A stretch of DNA of 64,000 bases, from positions 930,001 to 994,000 of the forward strand of contig CP138906.1 in assembly GCA_033977085.1 (NCBI GenBank). Direction: 5' to 3'. The translations under genes were made by a program, and so were the position numbers. Below the pieces are notes generated by a model. The model had not been told where the DNA came from and searched no databases. It saw only the letters and a list, made by a program, of their open reading frames with translations. Source of the DNA: Apirhabdus apintestini (GTDB taxonomy: Bacteria > Pseudomonadota > Gammaproteobacteria > Enterobacterales > Enterobacteriaceae). This document shows positions 54,931-64,000 of the stretch, in pieces (position 1 is the stretch's first letter; every line of letters starts with the position of its first letter).

Positions 54931-55444
54931 GGGATTGTCTGACCAGGCTTTGGATCTGCCTGTAAAAACTTACCTCTAAGCATCCAGAACAGCACGAGCA
55001 GGAAGAGAAGTCTTGTTACTTCATGAGGTGTGAAGAGGGCTCTTCACACCTGAGTTTAGCGCGCCTCTCTGGGGTGAAATCAAAGCCGCCCTCTATGAGG
55101 CGGATTGTTACTACAGGCCGCATCTTGCGGGCGCTATTGGTAACGCGTTCCCTCCTGGCTTATTTCTTAGCTTTAACTTAGCTCGCACCAGCGTGGCAGA
55201 AGGCGTCCGCTAATTCTCTGCCTGGATTATCTCTACGTTAGCTATCCATAACCCCCTTCAGGCTAGATGCGCCAGACACGCTGAGTTTAGATAGGCCAGC
55301 GGCGCGAAGCTCTGCGAAACAAGGCTGGACGCTTATTTCATTTTCAGCTTCTAAATCGCGAAACGGTATATAAAACCGTTATATGTTCTCGTCACGTTAT
55401 AAATAAACTGGTTACAGAAACTTCATTCATTAAGAGGGCGCGTT
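54931..55444. other. cysP upstream region with two inverted repeats
   Basis: A perfect 12-bp inverted repeat AGGTGTGAAGAG/CTCTTCACACCT with a 2-base centre lies at 55026-55051, and CCGCC-CTCTATG-AGGCGG follows near 55088. No protein is recognised. The 3' end (55360-55444), AT-rich before cysP, should contain the CysB-controlled promoter; GAGGGCG precedes the ATG. Confidence 0.5.
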
Positions 55445-56460
55445 ATGGCCGTGACAGTGCGTCAAAACCTACCGCTGGCTGCCGTCATTTTTATGTTACA
55501 GGCTTCTCTGGCGCAGGCCACCACGCTGTTAAACAGTTCCTATGACGTTTCGCGAGAACTCTTCGCTGCGCTGAATCCGCCGTTTGAAGCGCAGTGGGCA
55601 CGGTTGCATCCGGGCGATACGCTGACGATTAAGCAGTCTCACGCCGGTTCTTCGAAGCAGGCGATGGCAATATTGCAGGGTTTAAAAGCTGATGTTGTGA
55701 CCTATAACCAGGTGAGCGATGTCCAGATTTTGCATGACCGGGGGCATTTGATCCCAGCGGACTGGCAGCAGCGCTTGCCCAATCATAGCTCGCCGTTTTA
55801 TTCGACGATGGCGTTTTTAGTGCGCAAAGGAAATCCGAAACGTATTCATCAGTGGCAAGACCTGGCGCGCCCGGATGTGAAAATCATTTTTCCGAATCCT
55901 AAAACTTCTGGCAACGGTCGCTATACCTGGCTGGCCGCCTGGGGGCCGCGCAGCAGGCGAACGGCGGCGATAAATTGAAAACTGAACGCTTCATGGGGCA
56001 ACTCCTGAAAAACGTGGAGGTTTCTGATACCGGCGGGCGCGGCGCGACGACCAGCTTTGTTGAACGCGGGCTGGGAGACGTATTAATCAGCTTTGAGTCT
56101 GAGGTGAATACCATTCGTCAGCGTTACGCGCAGGCCGGGTATGAGGTTGTGGTGCCGTCGGTCAATATTCTCGCTGAATTTCCTGTCACCTGGCTTGATA
56201 AAAATGTGAAGACGCGCAATACCGCGGCTGCGGCCAGCGCGTATCTGGAATATTTGTATACCCCGCAGGCGCAAAAAATTATCACCGATTACTACTACCG
56301 CGTACAAAACCCGACGCTGATGGCTCAGTATAAAGAGCGCTTCCCGCAAACCCGTCTGCTTCGCGTTGAGCAGCAGTTTGGCTCCTGGCCGCAGGTAATG
56401 AAGACTCATTTTGCCAGCGGTGGCGAGCTGGATAAATTGCAGGGGGCGGTGCATCAATGA
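55445..56460 (+). pseudogene. cysP: Thiosulfate-binding protein CysP, one frameshift
   Basis: Periplasmic binding protein for thiosulfate (and sulfate) of the CysPTWA transporter. The signal peptide ends AQATTLLNSS. Family sequence: SYDVSRELFAALNPPFEAQWA, KQSHAGSSKQAMAILQGLKADVV, PNPKTSGNGRYTWLAAWG. The G-run at 55941-55945 then breaks the frame; one more G gives AAQQANGGDKLKTE, and the second part, 55975-56460, is open to the TGA that overlaps the cysT start. Restored length is 338-339 residues. Confidence 0.92.
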
Positions 56461-57292
56461 TATTCGCTTCAGCTTCTCGCCGCGTGCTGCCCGGTTTTAC
56501 GCTAAGTATGGGCACTAGCCTGTTATTTATTTGCCTGATTTTACTGCTGCCGCTGAGCGCGCTGGCGATGCAGTTGGCTCAGATGAGTTTTGCGCAATAT
56601 TGGGCGGTTGTGTCTCATCCGCAGATGATAGCGGCGTATAAAATTACGCTGCTTTCCGCCGCGCTGGCGGCGCTGTTCAACGGGGTATTCGGTCTGTTGA
56701 TGGCGTGGATATTGACCCGCTATCGCTTTCCGGGCCGCGGGCTGCTGGATGCGCTGATGGATTTACCTTTGCGCTGCCCACGGCGGTGGCGGGGCTTACT
56801 CTGGCGTCGCTGTTTTCGGTCAATGGACTTTACGGCGCGCCGCTGGCGCTCCTGGGCATTAAGGTGACCTATACGTGGCTTGGGATCGCGGTCGCGATGG
56901 CGTTCACCAGCATTCCATTTGTGGTGCGCACCGTGCAGCCGGTGCTCGAAGAGCTGGGCGAGGAATATGAAGAGGCGGCTCAAACGCTGGGCGCGTCGCG
57001 TTTCCAGTGCTTCCGGCGCGTGATATTCCCGGAACTGGCGCCCGCGCTGCTGGCCGGCGTCGCGCTGTCGTTTACGCGCAGCATCGGGGAGTTCGGCGCA
57101 GTTATTTTTATTGCCGGGAATATTGCCTGGAAGACGGAAGTTACTTCACTGATGATTTTTATCCGGCTTCAGGAGTTTGATTATCCAGCGGCCAGCGCGG
57201 TGGCATCGGTGATACTGGCGCTGTCGCTGCTGTTATTGTTTGGTATTAATACGCTGCAAAGCCGCTTTGGGCGGCGGGTGGAGGGGCTGTAA
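56457..57292 (+). pseudogene. cysT: Sulfate/thiosulfate permease CysT (CysU), one frameshift
   Basis: First membrane subunit of the CysPTWA ABC importer, about six helices. The start overlaps the cysP stop (ATGA). FTLSMGTSLLFICLILLLPLSALAMQ and MAWILTRYRFPGRGLLDALMD match. A T-run slip at 56768-56770 (DLPLRC for DLPFALPTAVAGLTLAS) breaks the frame; the remainder is open to 57292 with the EAA loop YEEAAQTLGASRFQCFRRVIFPEL. The stop overlaps the cysW ATG (TAATG). Confidence 0.92.
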
Positions 57293-58164
57293 TGGCCGAT
57301 ATGACGCCGCTTTACCAAACGCGCGGGCGCATTGAGTGGGGAAAATGGCTGCTGATCGGCACGGGAGCGCTGGCGTCGTTTTTATTATTAGTGATGCCGC
57401 TGCTTGCCATTTTTAAAGAAGCCTTCGCGAAGGGCGTGGTGCCGCTGCTGGAGAATTTTAAAGACCCCGACATGCTGCATGCGGTTTGGCTAACCTTATT
57501 GATAGCGCTAATCACCGTTCCGGTGAATCTGGTCTTCGGCACGCTTCTGGCCTGGCTGGTAACGCGCTTTCAGTTTCCCGGGCGGCAGCTGCTGCTAACG
57601 TTATTGGATATTCCTTTTGCCGTTTCTCCCGTGGTAGCCGGTCTGATTTATTTGCTGTTTTATGGCGCGAACGGGCCGCTGGGAGGCTGGCTGGAGGCGC
57701 ACAATATACAGCTTATGTTCGCCTGGCCCGGTATGGCGCTGGCTACGCTGTTTGTGACCTGCCCGTTTGTGGTGCGAGAACTGGTTCCGGTAATGATGAG
57801 CCAGGGCAGCCAGGAAGATGAAGCCGCCGTATTGCTGGGCGCCTCCGGCTGGCAGATGTTCCGCCGGGTGACGCTGCCGAATATTCGCTGGGCGCTGCTG
57901 TATGGCGTGGTGCTGACCAACGCGCGCGCTATCGGTGAATTTGGCGCGGTATCGGTAGTGTCCGGCTCGATTCGCGGTGAAACGCTGACGCTGCCGCTGC
58001 AAATTGAGCTACTTGAGCAGGATTACAATACCGTAGGCGCATTTGGCGCGGCGGCGTTATTGACCGTTATCGCCCTGATTACACTGTTTTTGAAAAGTTT
58101 ATTGCAGTGGCGGTTACAGCATCAGCAGGCGAATGAGCGCCAGGAGAAACATCATGAGTATTGA
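57292..58164 (+). CDS. cysW: Sulfate/thiosulfate permease CysW
   Basis: Second membrane subunit of the importer, 290 residues, intact, six helices. LLLTLLDIPFAVSPVVAGLIY and the EAA loop QEDEAAVLLGASGWQMFRRVTLPN that docks on CysA are present, then RAIGEFGAVSVVSGSIRGET. Translationally coupled to cysT by a TAATG overlap; its end overlaps the cysA start. Confidence 0.95.
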   Translation: MADMTPLYQTRGRIEWGKWLLIGTGALASFLLLVMPLLAIFKEAFAKGVVPLLENFKDPDMLHAVWLTLLIALITVPVNLVFGTLLAWLVTRFQFPGRQLLLTLLDIPFAVSPVVAGLIYLLFYGANGPLGGWLEAHNIQLMFAWPGMALATLFVTCPFVVRELVPVMMSQGSQEDEAAVLLGASGWQMFRRVTLPNIRWALLYGVVLTNARAIGEFGAVSVVSGSIRGETLTLPLQIELLEQDYNTVGAFGAAALLTVIALITLFLKSLLQWRLQHQQANERQEKHHEY

Positions 58165-59236
58165 GATTGCCCGCATTAATAAAGCGTTTGGCCGCACTCG
58201 GGTGCTGAGCGATATTTCGCTGGAAATTCCGTCGGGGAAAATGGTGGCGCTGCTGGGGCCGTCCGGCTCGGGCAAGACTACGCTGTTGCGAATTATCGCC
58301 GGGCTGGAGACGCAGAGTAGCGGCAGTATCCGCTTTCACGGGCAGGATGTGAGCAGGCTGCACGCGCGCGAGCGCCGCGTTGGCTTTGTGTTTCAGCATT
58401 ATGCGCTGTTTCGCCATATGTCCGTTTTTGAAAATGTGGCGTTTGGGTTAACCGTGCTGCCGCGCCGCCAGCGCCCGGATCCGGCAGCGCTGCGACATAA
58501 AGTGACCGCGCTATTGGAGATGGTTCAACTGGCGCATCTGGCATCGCGTTTCCCGGCTCAGCTTTCCGGCGGTCAGAAGCAGCGCGTGGCGCTGGCCAGA
58601 GCGCTGGCCGTGGAGCCGCAAATCCTGTTACTGGATGAGCCATTCGGCGCGCTGGATGCTCAGGTGCGTAAAGAGCTGCGGCGCTGGCTGCGCGATTTGC
58701 ATGAGGAACTGAAGTTCACCAGTGTTTTTGTGACGCACGATCAGGATGAGGCATCGGAAGTTGCCGATCGACTGGTGGTAATGAGTCAGGGGCATATCGA
58801 GCAGATTGGCGCGCCGGAACAGGTTTGGCGTGAACCTGCGTCGCGCTTTGTGCTGGAGTTTCTCGGTGAGGTTAATCATTTGCGCGGCGAACTTCGCGGC
58901 GGGCATTTCCACGTTGGGGCGCACCGCTGGCCTCTTGGCTTTACGCCGGCTTTTCAGGGGAAGTCGATCTGTTTTTGCGTCCGTGGGAAGTCGATGTAAG
59001 CCGTTTTGCAAGCCTGGATGCTCCGCTGGCGGCGAAAGTGCTGGAGGCAAGCCCCAGGGCCATTATACCCGGCTTACGGTGCAGCCCCAGGGCTGGGGTG
59101 GTGAGCCATTAAACGTTGTGTTAGCGAATAACACGCCGCCGCAGCGGGAGAGCGGATATTTATTGGATTACGCCAGGCGCGGCTTTATCACGGCGACACC
59201 CCGCTGCAGCCCGCGGCGCTGGCACATAGTGCATAA
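58154..59236 (+). pseudogene. cysA: Sulfate/thiosulfate ATPase CysA, about three frameshifts in the C-terminal domain
   Basis: ATP-hydrolysing subunit of the importer. From the ATG at 58154: Walker A LLGPSGSGKTTLLRI, Q-loop FVFQHYALFRHMSVFEN, signature AQLSGGQKQRVALARAL, Walker B ILLLDEPFGALDAQ and the switch His in FVTHDQDEA are intact. The regulatory C-terminal domain is broken near 58960 (G/A-run after PAFQG), 59050 (ASPRA, before GHYTRLTVQPQG) and 59180 (YARR, before RLYHGDTPLQPAALAHSA), ending at the TAA 59234-59236. Restored length is about 361 residues, close to the family. Confidence 0.9.
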
Positions 59237-59345
59237 ACGTTGGCCGTTTTCTGGCATTCGCTTGCCGGTTAGCCGTCGTTGGATTATTTTTGAGATAATA
59301 AACGTATCAAAGCGGCGTGAGCCGCTTTTCTTCTGTCCGGATATC

Positions 59346-60256
59346 ATGATAAACACCCTGGAAAATACAATTGGTAATACGCCGCTGGTGCGCCTGCAGC
59401 GCCTTTCTCCCGATAATGGCAGCGAAATCTGGGTAAAGCTGGAGGGAATAATCCCGGTGGCTCCGTGAAAGATCGTGCGGCGTTATCAATGATCGCCTGC
59501 GCTGAAGCGCGGGGGATATTTCTCCGGGTGATACGCTGATTGAGGCGACAAGCGGTAATACCGGCATTGCGCTGGCGATGATCGCGGCGCTAAAAGGATA
59601 TCGGCTGAAGTTACTCATGCCGGACAATATGAGCCTTGAGCGCCGGGCTGCGATGCAGGCCTACGGGGCGGAGCTGGTGCTGGTGAGTCAGTCACAGGGA
59701 ATGGAAGGCGCGCGGGATTTGGCTTGCGCGATGGCGGCGCGCGGCGAAGGCTTTGTGCTGGATCAGTTTAATAACCCGGATAACCCGTTAGCGCATTATC
59801 AGACCACCGGGCCGGAAATCTGGCGCCAGAGCAGCGGTCGCATCACCCATTTGGTCTCCAGCATGGGAACCACGGGAACAATTACCGGTACGGCGCGCTT
59901 TTGCGCGAGCAGTCTGATTCCATCACCATTGTTGGCCTACAGCCGGAAGAGGGCAGCAGTATTCCCGGCATTCGCCGCTGGCCGCAGGCGTATATGCCGG
60001 GAATTTACCGCGCAAATTTGGTCGATAAGGTGGTGAATATAGCGCAGCACAGTGCGGAGGCAACGATGCGCGCGCTGGCCCGGCGAGAGGGCATTTTTGC
60101 GGCGTGAGTTCAGGCGGCGCGGTCGTCGGCGCGCTGCAAATTGCGCAGGAAAACCCCGGCGCAGTTGTGGTGGCGATTATCTGCGATCGCGGCGATCGCT
60201 ATTTATCCACCGGGGTATTTAGCGATGAGTGTTTTGCGCAGGGAGCGGGTATTTAA
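59346..60256 (+). pseudogene. cysM: Cysteine synthase B CysM, four frameshifts
   Basis: PLP enzyme making S-sulfocysteine or cysteine from O-acetylserine with thiosulfate or sulfide. MINTLENTIGNTPLVRLQRL begins at 59346. The PLP Lys lies in GSVKDRAALSM after a slip near 59446 (one A short in GGAATAAT). Further slips are at the G-run 59508, the T-run 59897-59901 and near 60100. Between them SGNTGIALAMIAALKGY, LLMPDNMSLERR, SSMGTTGTITG, QPEEGSSIPGIRRW and CDRGDRYLSTGVF are readable to the TAA 60254-60256. Restored length is 303 residues. It closes the cysPTWAM cluster. Confidence 0.9.
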
Positions 60257-60552
60257 TCCGCCTGGTCTCAGGAAATTAGCGCATGGCAGCATGCTTGCGG
60301 AGGCAACCCTGGCTGGCTGCGCCACTGCGGATATAACGATGTGCATCGGCCGCCGTATCCGTCATTTATCTCTTTGTTCGGGCTTTACCGGGCCCGGCGC
60401 GGTGAATATAGGCAGGCGGGCGCGCTGTTTTATCAGCCTGCATCAGGCGTTAAAAGATGCGTTTAAGACCGGAAGCTCATGTGTTTTAAACCGCCATCGT
60501 GACAGCGGAAAAGGGCGTATGATGAGGGACGGTTACTGAACAGGAGTTAGGT
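60257..60552. other. cysM-pdxK spacer with an unidentified open stretch
   Basis: E. coli carries yfeK and yfeS between cysM and pdxK; neither is seen. One frame after the cysM stop stays open for about 70 codons and reads plausibly protein-like (HACGGNPGWLRHCGYNDVHR, then PPYPSFISLFGLYRARRGEY) before a TAA near 60454, but has no start codon and no family I recognise. It may be the end of a lost gene. AGGAG before 60553 serves pdxK. Confidence 0.4.
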
Positions 60553-61417
60553 GTGGACGGCGTATTATTTGATGAAAAGAGCAGGGCGCGGCAGGCGGAT
60601 ATCGTCGCCGTTCAGTCGCAGGTGATTTATGGAAGCGTAGGCAACAGTATTGCAGTTCCTGCTATTCAGCGACATGGGTTAAATGTGATTGCCGTGCCTA
60701 CCGTGCTATTTAGCAATACCCCGCATTACGAGACATTTTACGGGGAAGTATTCCCGATGCGTGGTTTAGCGGTTATCTTCAGGCGCTGGAAGAGCGGGGT
60801 GCGCTTCGGCGCATTAAAGCAGTAACCAGTGGATATATGGGCAGTGCCTCGCAGATCCAAATTTTTTCGGACTGGCTGAAGGACATCCGCAGGCGGCATC
60901 CTGAGCTAATCATTCTTATCGATCCGGTAATTGGCGATACCGATAGCGGTATTTATGTTCAGCCCGAGTTGCCTGACGCCTACCGTCACTTTTTATTGCC
61001 GCTTGCACAGGGTATTACACCTAATATCTTCGAGCTTGAAATACTAAGCGGCCAGCGCTGCCAAGATGTACAAAGCGCGATTGACGCCGCACGCGGCCTG
61101 CTTACGGAAACTTTAAAATGGGTCGTGGTGACCAGCGCGGGGAGTACCGCGCAGGAGATACAGCTACTTATCGTCACCGCTGATGCGACGGAAATGGTTT
61201 CACATCCACGCACGCATACTGATTTAAAAGGGACGGGAGATCTCTTTGCGCCGAGTTGGTAAGCGGGCTGGTATCCGGTGAGATATTGACATCAGCGGTT
61301 GCGACAGCGGCGGCCAGCGTGTATCAGGCGATGCAATTTACCCTGGCTTTAGGCGTTGATGAGCTGGTATTGCCCGCGGGAAAACAAGGTGAAAGCGCGT
61401 CCGTTAAGCGGGTGTAA
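60553..61417 (+). pseudogene. pdxK: Pyridoxal/pyridoxine kinase PdxK, two frameshifts
   Basis: Ribokinase-superfamily kinase of B6 salvage. The GTG start at 60553 follows AGGAGTTAGG. DIVAVQSQVIYGSVGNSIAVP (substrate pocket), PTVLFSNTPHYETFYG, then a slip at the G-run near 60741. SGYLQALEERGALRRIKAV, SGYMGSASQIQIF and ILIDPVIGDTDSGIYV follow in the restored frame. The anion hole DLKGTGDLF is intact; just after it a slip near 61246 replaces the expected CAELVSGL reading, which continues to the TAA at 61415-61417. Restored length is about 289 residues. Confidence 0.9.
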
Positions 61418-61537
61418 TAGGGGAAGAAGGAATATTGCGTTTACGATGTAACCCGTGGCCTTTAGCGCTAACGGCAATAACTCAAAGTCTGTATTGATGA
61501 TAGCCTGTGCCACGGAGCATGGTTTTATTTAGCTATA

Positions 61538-61564
61538 AAAAATGGCGCCAGAGGGCGCCATTTT
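61538..61564. terminator. Bidirectional terminator between pdxK and crr
   Basis: AAAATGGCGCC, AGAG loop, GGCGCCATTTT. The A/T flanks give a T-run on both strands, so it can end both pdxK (plus) and crr (minus) transcripts. Confidence 0.85.
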
Positions 61565-61580
61565 AGAGAGCGTGAACAAA

Positions 61581-62084
61581 TTACTTTTTAATACGGATAA
61601 CCGGCGTTTCGCCTACGGTAACGCTGCCGGAAAGCTTGGTAAGCTCTTTGATTTCATCCATATTTGAGATGACGACCGGTGTTAACGTGGACTTGGCTTT
61701 TTCTTCCAGTAGCGGCAGATCGAATTCGATCACAACATCGCCTTTCTTCACACGCTGGCCTTCTTCAGCGATGCGTGTGAAGCCTTCGCCTTTTAGCTCA
61801 ACGGTATCAATACCGAAATGTACAAAAAGCTCAATGCCGCTATCCGATTCGATAGAGAAGGCGTGGTTGGTTTCAAAAATCTTACCAATGGTGCCATCTA
61901 CCGGGGCGACCATTTTGTTACCGGTAGGTTTGATAGCGATTCCATCACCCACGATTTTTTCAGCAAACACGACATCAGGCACATCTTCGATGTTGACGAT
62001 TTCGCCAGACAGCGGCGCGACAATCTCAATGGTTCCGGTGTCACTGTTACCTTTGTCACCGAACAGTTTACTAAATAACCCCAT
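61581..62084 (-). CDS. crr: Glucose-specific PTS enzyme IIA (EIIA-Glc) Crr
   Basis: Cytosolic phosphocarrier for glucose uptake, and the regulator of adenylate cyclase and inducer exclusion. 167 residues against 169 in E. coli, intact. The N-terminal amphipathic segment MGLFSKLFGDKG is slightly shorter. The two active-site His residues are in FETNHAFSIESDSG and ELFVHFGIDTVELKGEGF. Last gene of ptsH-ptsI-crr. Confidence 0.96.
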   Translation of the reverse strand: MGLFSKLFGDKGNSDTGTIEIVAPLSGEIVNIEDVPDVVFAEKIVGDGIAIKPTGNKMVAPVDGTIGKIFETNHAFSIESDSGIELFVHFGIDTVELKGEGFTRIAEEGQRVKKGDVVIEFDLPLLEEKAKSTLTPVVISNMDEIKELTKLSGSVTVGETPVIRIKK

Positions 62085-62127
62085 TAACCTTCTCTCCTAA
62101 GCAGTAATTTGGGCCGCATCCTCGGAA

Positions 62128-63854
62128 TTAGCAGATCGTTTTTTCTTCAATAAACTTGTTAACCAGCGCCATTAACTCGTCCGTAGTCGGCTGAGCCAGC
62201 GCCTGTTCTGCTAAAACCTTCGCATCTTCGAAGTTCGTGTTACGAATAATTTTCTTAATGCGTGGAATAGAAATGGCGCTCATGCTGAATTCGTCCAGCC
62301 CCATTCCCAGCAACAGAAGTGTAGCACGTTCATCGCCAGCAAGCTCACCACACATACCGGTCCACTTACCTTCAGCATGAGATGCATCAATAACCTGCTT
62401 AATTAAGTTCAGGACCGACGGTGACATCGGCTGGTAAAGATGTGAAATCATATCATTACCACGGTCGACTGCCAGCGTATACTGTGTCAGATCGTTAGTC
62501 CCAATGCTAAAGAAGTCAACTTCTTTCGCTAAGTGGCGTGCAATAGTCGCTGCCGCCGGTGTTTCAACCATTACGCCGATTTCAATCTGCTCATCGAACG
62601 CTTTCCCTTCCTGGCGCAGTTCTGCTTTGAACTCTTCAATAGATTGCTTCAGAGAGCGCACTTCTTCTACGGAAATGATCATCGGGAACATGATGCGCAG
62701 CTTGCCGAAAGCGGAGGCGCGAAGGATGGCGCGCAGCTGATCGCGCAGGATTTCTTTGCGATCCATTGCGATACGAATGGCGCGCCAGCCCAGGAACGGG
62801 TTTTCTTCTTTCGGGAAGTTCATGTACGGCAGTTCTTTATCGCCGCCGATGTCCATGGTACGAACGATCACCGCCTGATCGCCACAGGCTTCCGCCACGG
62901 CTTTATAGGCTTCAAACTGCTCTTCTTCTGTCGGCAGTGCGTCGCGGTCCATAAACAGGAATTCTGTACGATATAAACCTACACCTTCAGCGCCGTTACG
63001 CTCCGCGCCTGCGATATCGCGCACGGTGCCGATATTGGCGCAAACTTCAACCTGATGGCCATCAAGGGTGATAGCGGGCAGATCTTTCAGTTTTGCCAGT
63101 TCGTTTTTCTCTTCGGCAACCTGCTTTTGCAGCGCGCGCTGCGCTTCAATAACGTCGTTGCTCGGATTAACAAATACCTGGTTATTCACGGCGTCGAGAA
63201 TCAGATAATCATCATTCTTAACGCGTTTGGTAACATCGCCAGTACCCACAATCGCCGGCAATTCGAGAGAGCGCGCCATGATTGAGGTATGAGAAGTACG
63301 ACCGCCAAGATCGGTGATAAAACCGAGCACTTTATTCAGGTTAAGCTGCGCGGTTTCTGACGGCGTGAGGTCTGCGGCAACCAGAATGACTTCATCCTGA
63401 ATGGCGCTTAAATCGATAATAGCCAGACCCAGAATATTGCGCAGCAGGCGTTTGCCGATGTCGCGTACGTCGGCGGCGCGTTCTTTCAGATATTCGTCGT
63501 CAAGCTCTTCCAGGGCGGTGGCTTGGCCTTCGATAACCTCATGTGCGGCCGCGTCAGCCGTAATGAGTTTATCTTTTATCAGGGCTATGATTTCCTGCTC
63601 CAGCTCCTCATCTTCGAGTAGCATAATATGCCCTTCAAAGATGGCTTCTTTTTCTTCGCCGAAAGTCTCGCCTGCTTTTTCTTTGATAGCTTCAAGTTGC
63701 GCGGATGCTTTGGAGCGCCCGTTTATAAAGCGCTCAATTTCCTGCGGGACCTTGTCGGCAGAAATTTTTTCCGGTCGATGACAATTTCATCTTCTTTCAA
63801 CAGCAGTGCTTTGCCGAAAGCGATACCCGGGGATGCTAAAATGCCTGAAATCAT
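62128..63854 (-). pseudogene. ptsI: PTS enzyme I PtsI, one frameshift
   Basis: Transfers phosphate from PEP to HPr. The start at 63854 reads [20 protein letters not shown]; after DRKK the frame is lost in the A-run near 63770 (should read [13 protein letters not shown]). The phospho-His lies in LGGRTSHTSIMARSLELPAIVG, the PEP site in GVGLYRTEFLFMDRD and GVMVETPAAA, and the catalytic Cys in GKWTGMCGELAGD. The end EEKTIC is identical to E. coli. Restored length is 575 residues. Confidence 0.93.
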
Positions 63855-63902
63855 AACCCTTACCTTACTTGTGACTGATATATGTTCGACCTCGAATATG
63901 AT

Positions 63903-64000
63903 TTATTCGAGTTCCACCATCAGTTTGACCAGATGTTCAACTGCCTGCTGTTCATCTTCACCTTCAGCGGAGAGGGTTACAACTGTACCCTGAGTCAGGC
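63903..64000 (-). CDS. ptsH: HPr phosphocarrier PtsH, C-terminal part (runs off the window)
   Basis: The last 32 codons of HPr: LTQGTVVTLSAEGEDEQQAV then EHLVKLMVELE and a stop at 63903-63905. The remainder, including the active His, lies beyond the window. About 48 bases separate it from ptsI, the normal ptsHI spacing. Confidence 0.93.
   Translation of the reverse strand, partial: LTQGTVVTLSAEGEDEQQAVEHLVKLMVELE

Noticed and set aside
60141..60539. Separate 132-codon gene overlapping the end of cysM
   Set aside because: Its first third overlaps the real cysM C-terminus in another frame; no homologue recognised.

Overview
The window is chromosomal DNA of an enterobacterium (order Enterobacterales). 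Base composition is moderate. Gene content and order follow the Escherichia coli yfgF-to-ptsH segment closely, and most proteins read as near neighbours of E. coli sequences. It is not E. coli itself. A urease cluster of the Yersinia type (ureABCEFGD, urea transporter, nickel permease) sits between maeB and hemF. narP lies beside narQ. Not seen at their usual E. coli places are ypfH, tktB, the eut genes, murQP and yfeK/yfeS. I cannot fix the genus from sequence alone.

Layout. 0.1-6.2 kb: pdeF (c-di-GMP phosphodiesterase), then ppx and ppk on the minus strand. 6.3-15.8 kb: purN/purM (minus), upp, uraA and hda (plus), yfgD and bepA (minus), perM (plus), bcp and gcvR (minus). 15.9-22.6 kb: dapA, bamC, purC, ypfJ and tmcA, all plus. 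22.6-27.2 kb: an accessory patch with a broken multi-repeat bacterial Ig-like (invasin-type) gene split by an IS21-family element. 27.2-34.7 kb: ypfN, dapE, yffB, acrD, narP and narQ, all minus. 35.0-39.3 kb: nudK, talA (minus), maeB. 39.7-49.1 kb: the urease locus, all minus, with a second IS21-family copy inside ureG. 49.6-54.6 kb: hemF and amiA (minus), ypeA, yfeZ, yfeY, a decayed pdxK-like fragment, and yfeX (plus). 54.7-54.9 kb: an IS200-type transposase remnant. 55.4-61.4 kb: cysP-cysT-cysW-cysA-cysM (sulfate/thiosulfate uptake and cysteine synthesis) and pdxK. 61.6-64 kb: crr, ptsI and the 3' end of ptsH (the PTS operon, minus).

The most striking overall property is damage to reading frames. 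About 36 genes are broken as read; only about 15 are intact: purN, purM, bcp, dapA, bamC, purC, ypfN, the nickel permease, yut, ureF, amiA, yfeZ, yfeX, cysW and crr. Almost every break is a one-base gain or loss in a short homopolymer, and conserved protein resumes immediately in another frame. Broken genes include ones E. coli needs for normal growth (dapE, hda). Homopolymer sequencing error is therefore the leading explanation for most of the indels, with recent pseudogenisation as the alternative. Some damage is not explained by run-length error: two IS insertions with clean 5-bp target duplications, an amber codon in ureB, the diverged pdxK fragment and the transposase remnant. These point to real decay of the urease locus and the Ig-like gene. 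Broken genes are typed as pseudogene below, meaning only that the frame is interrupted as the sequence stands.
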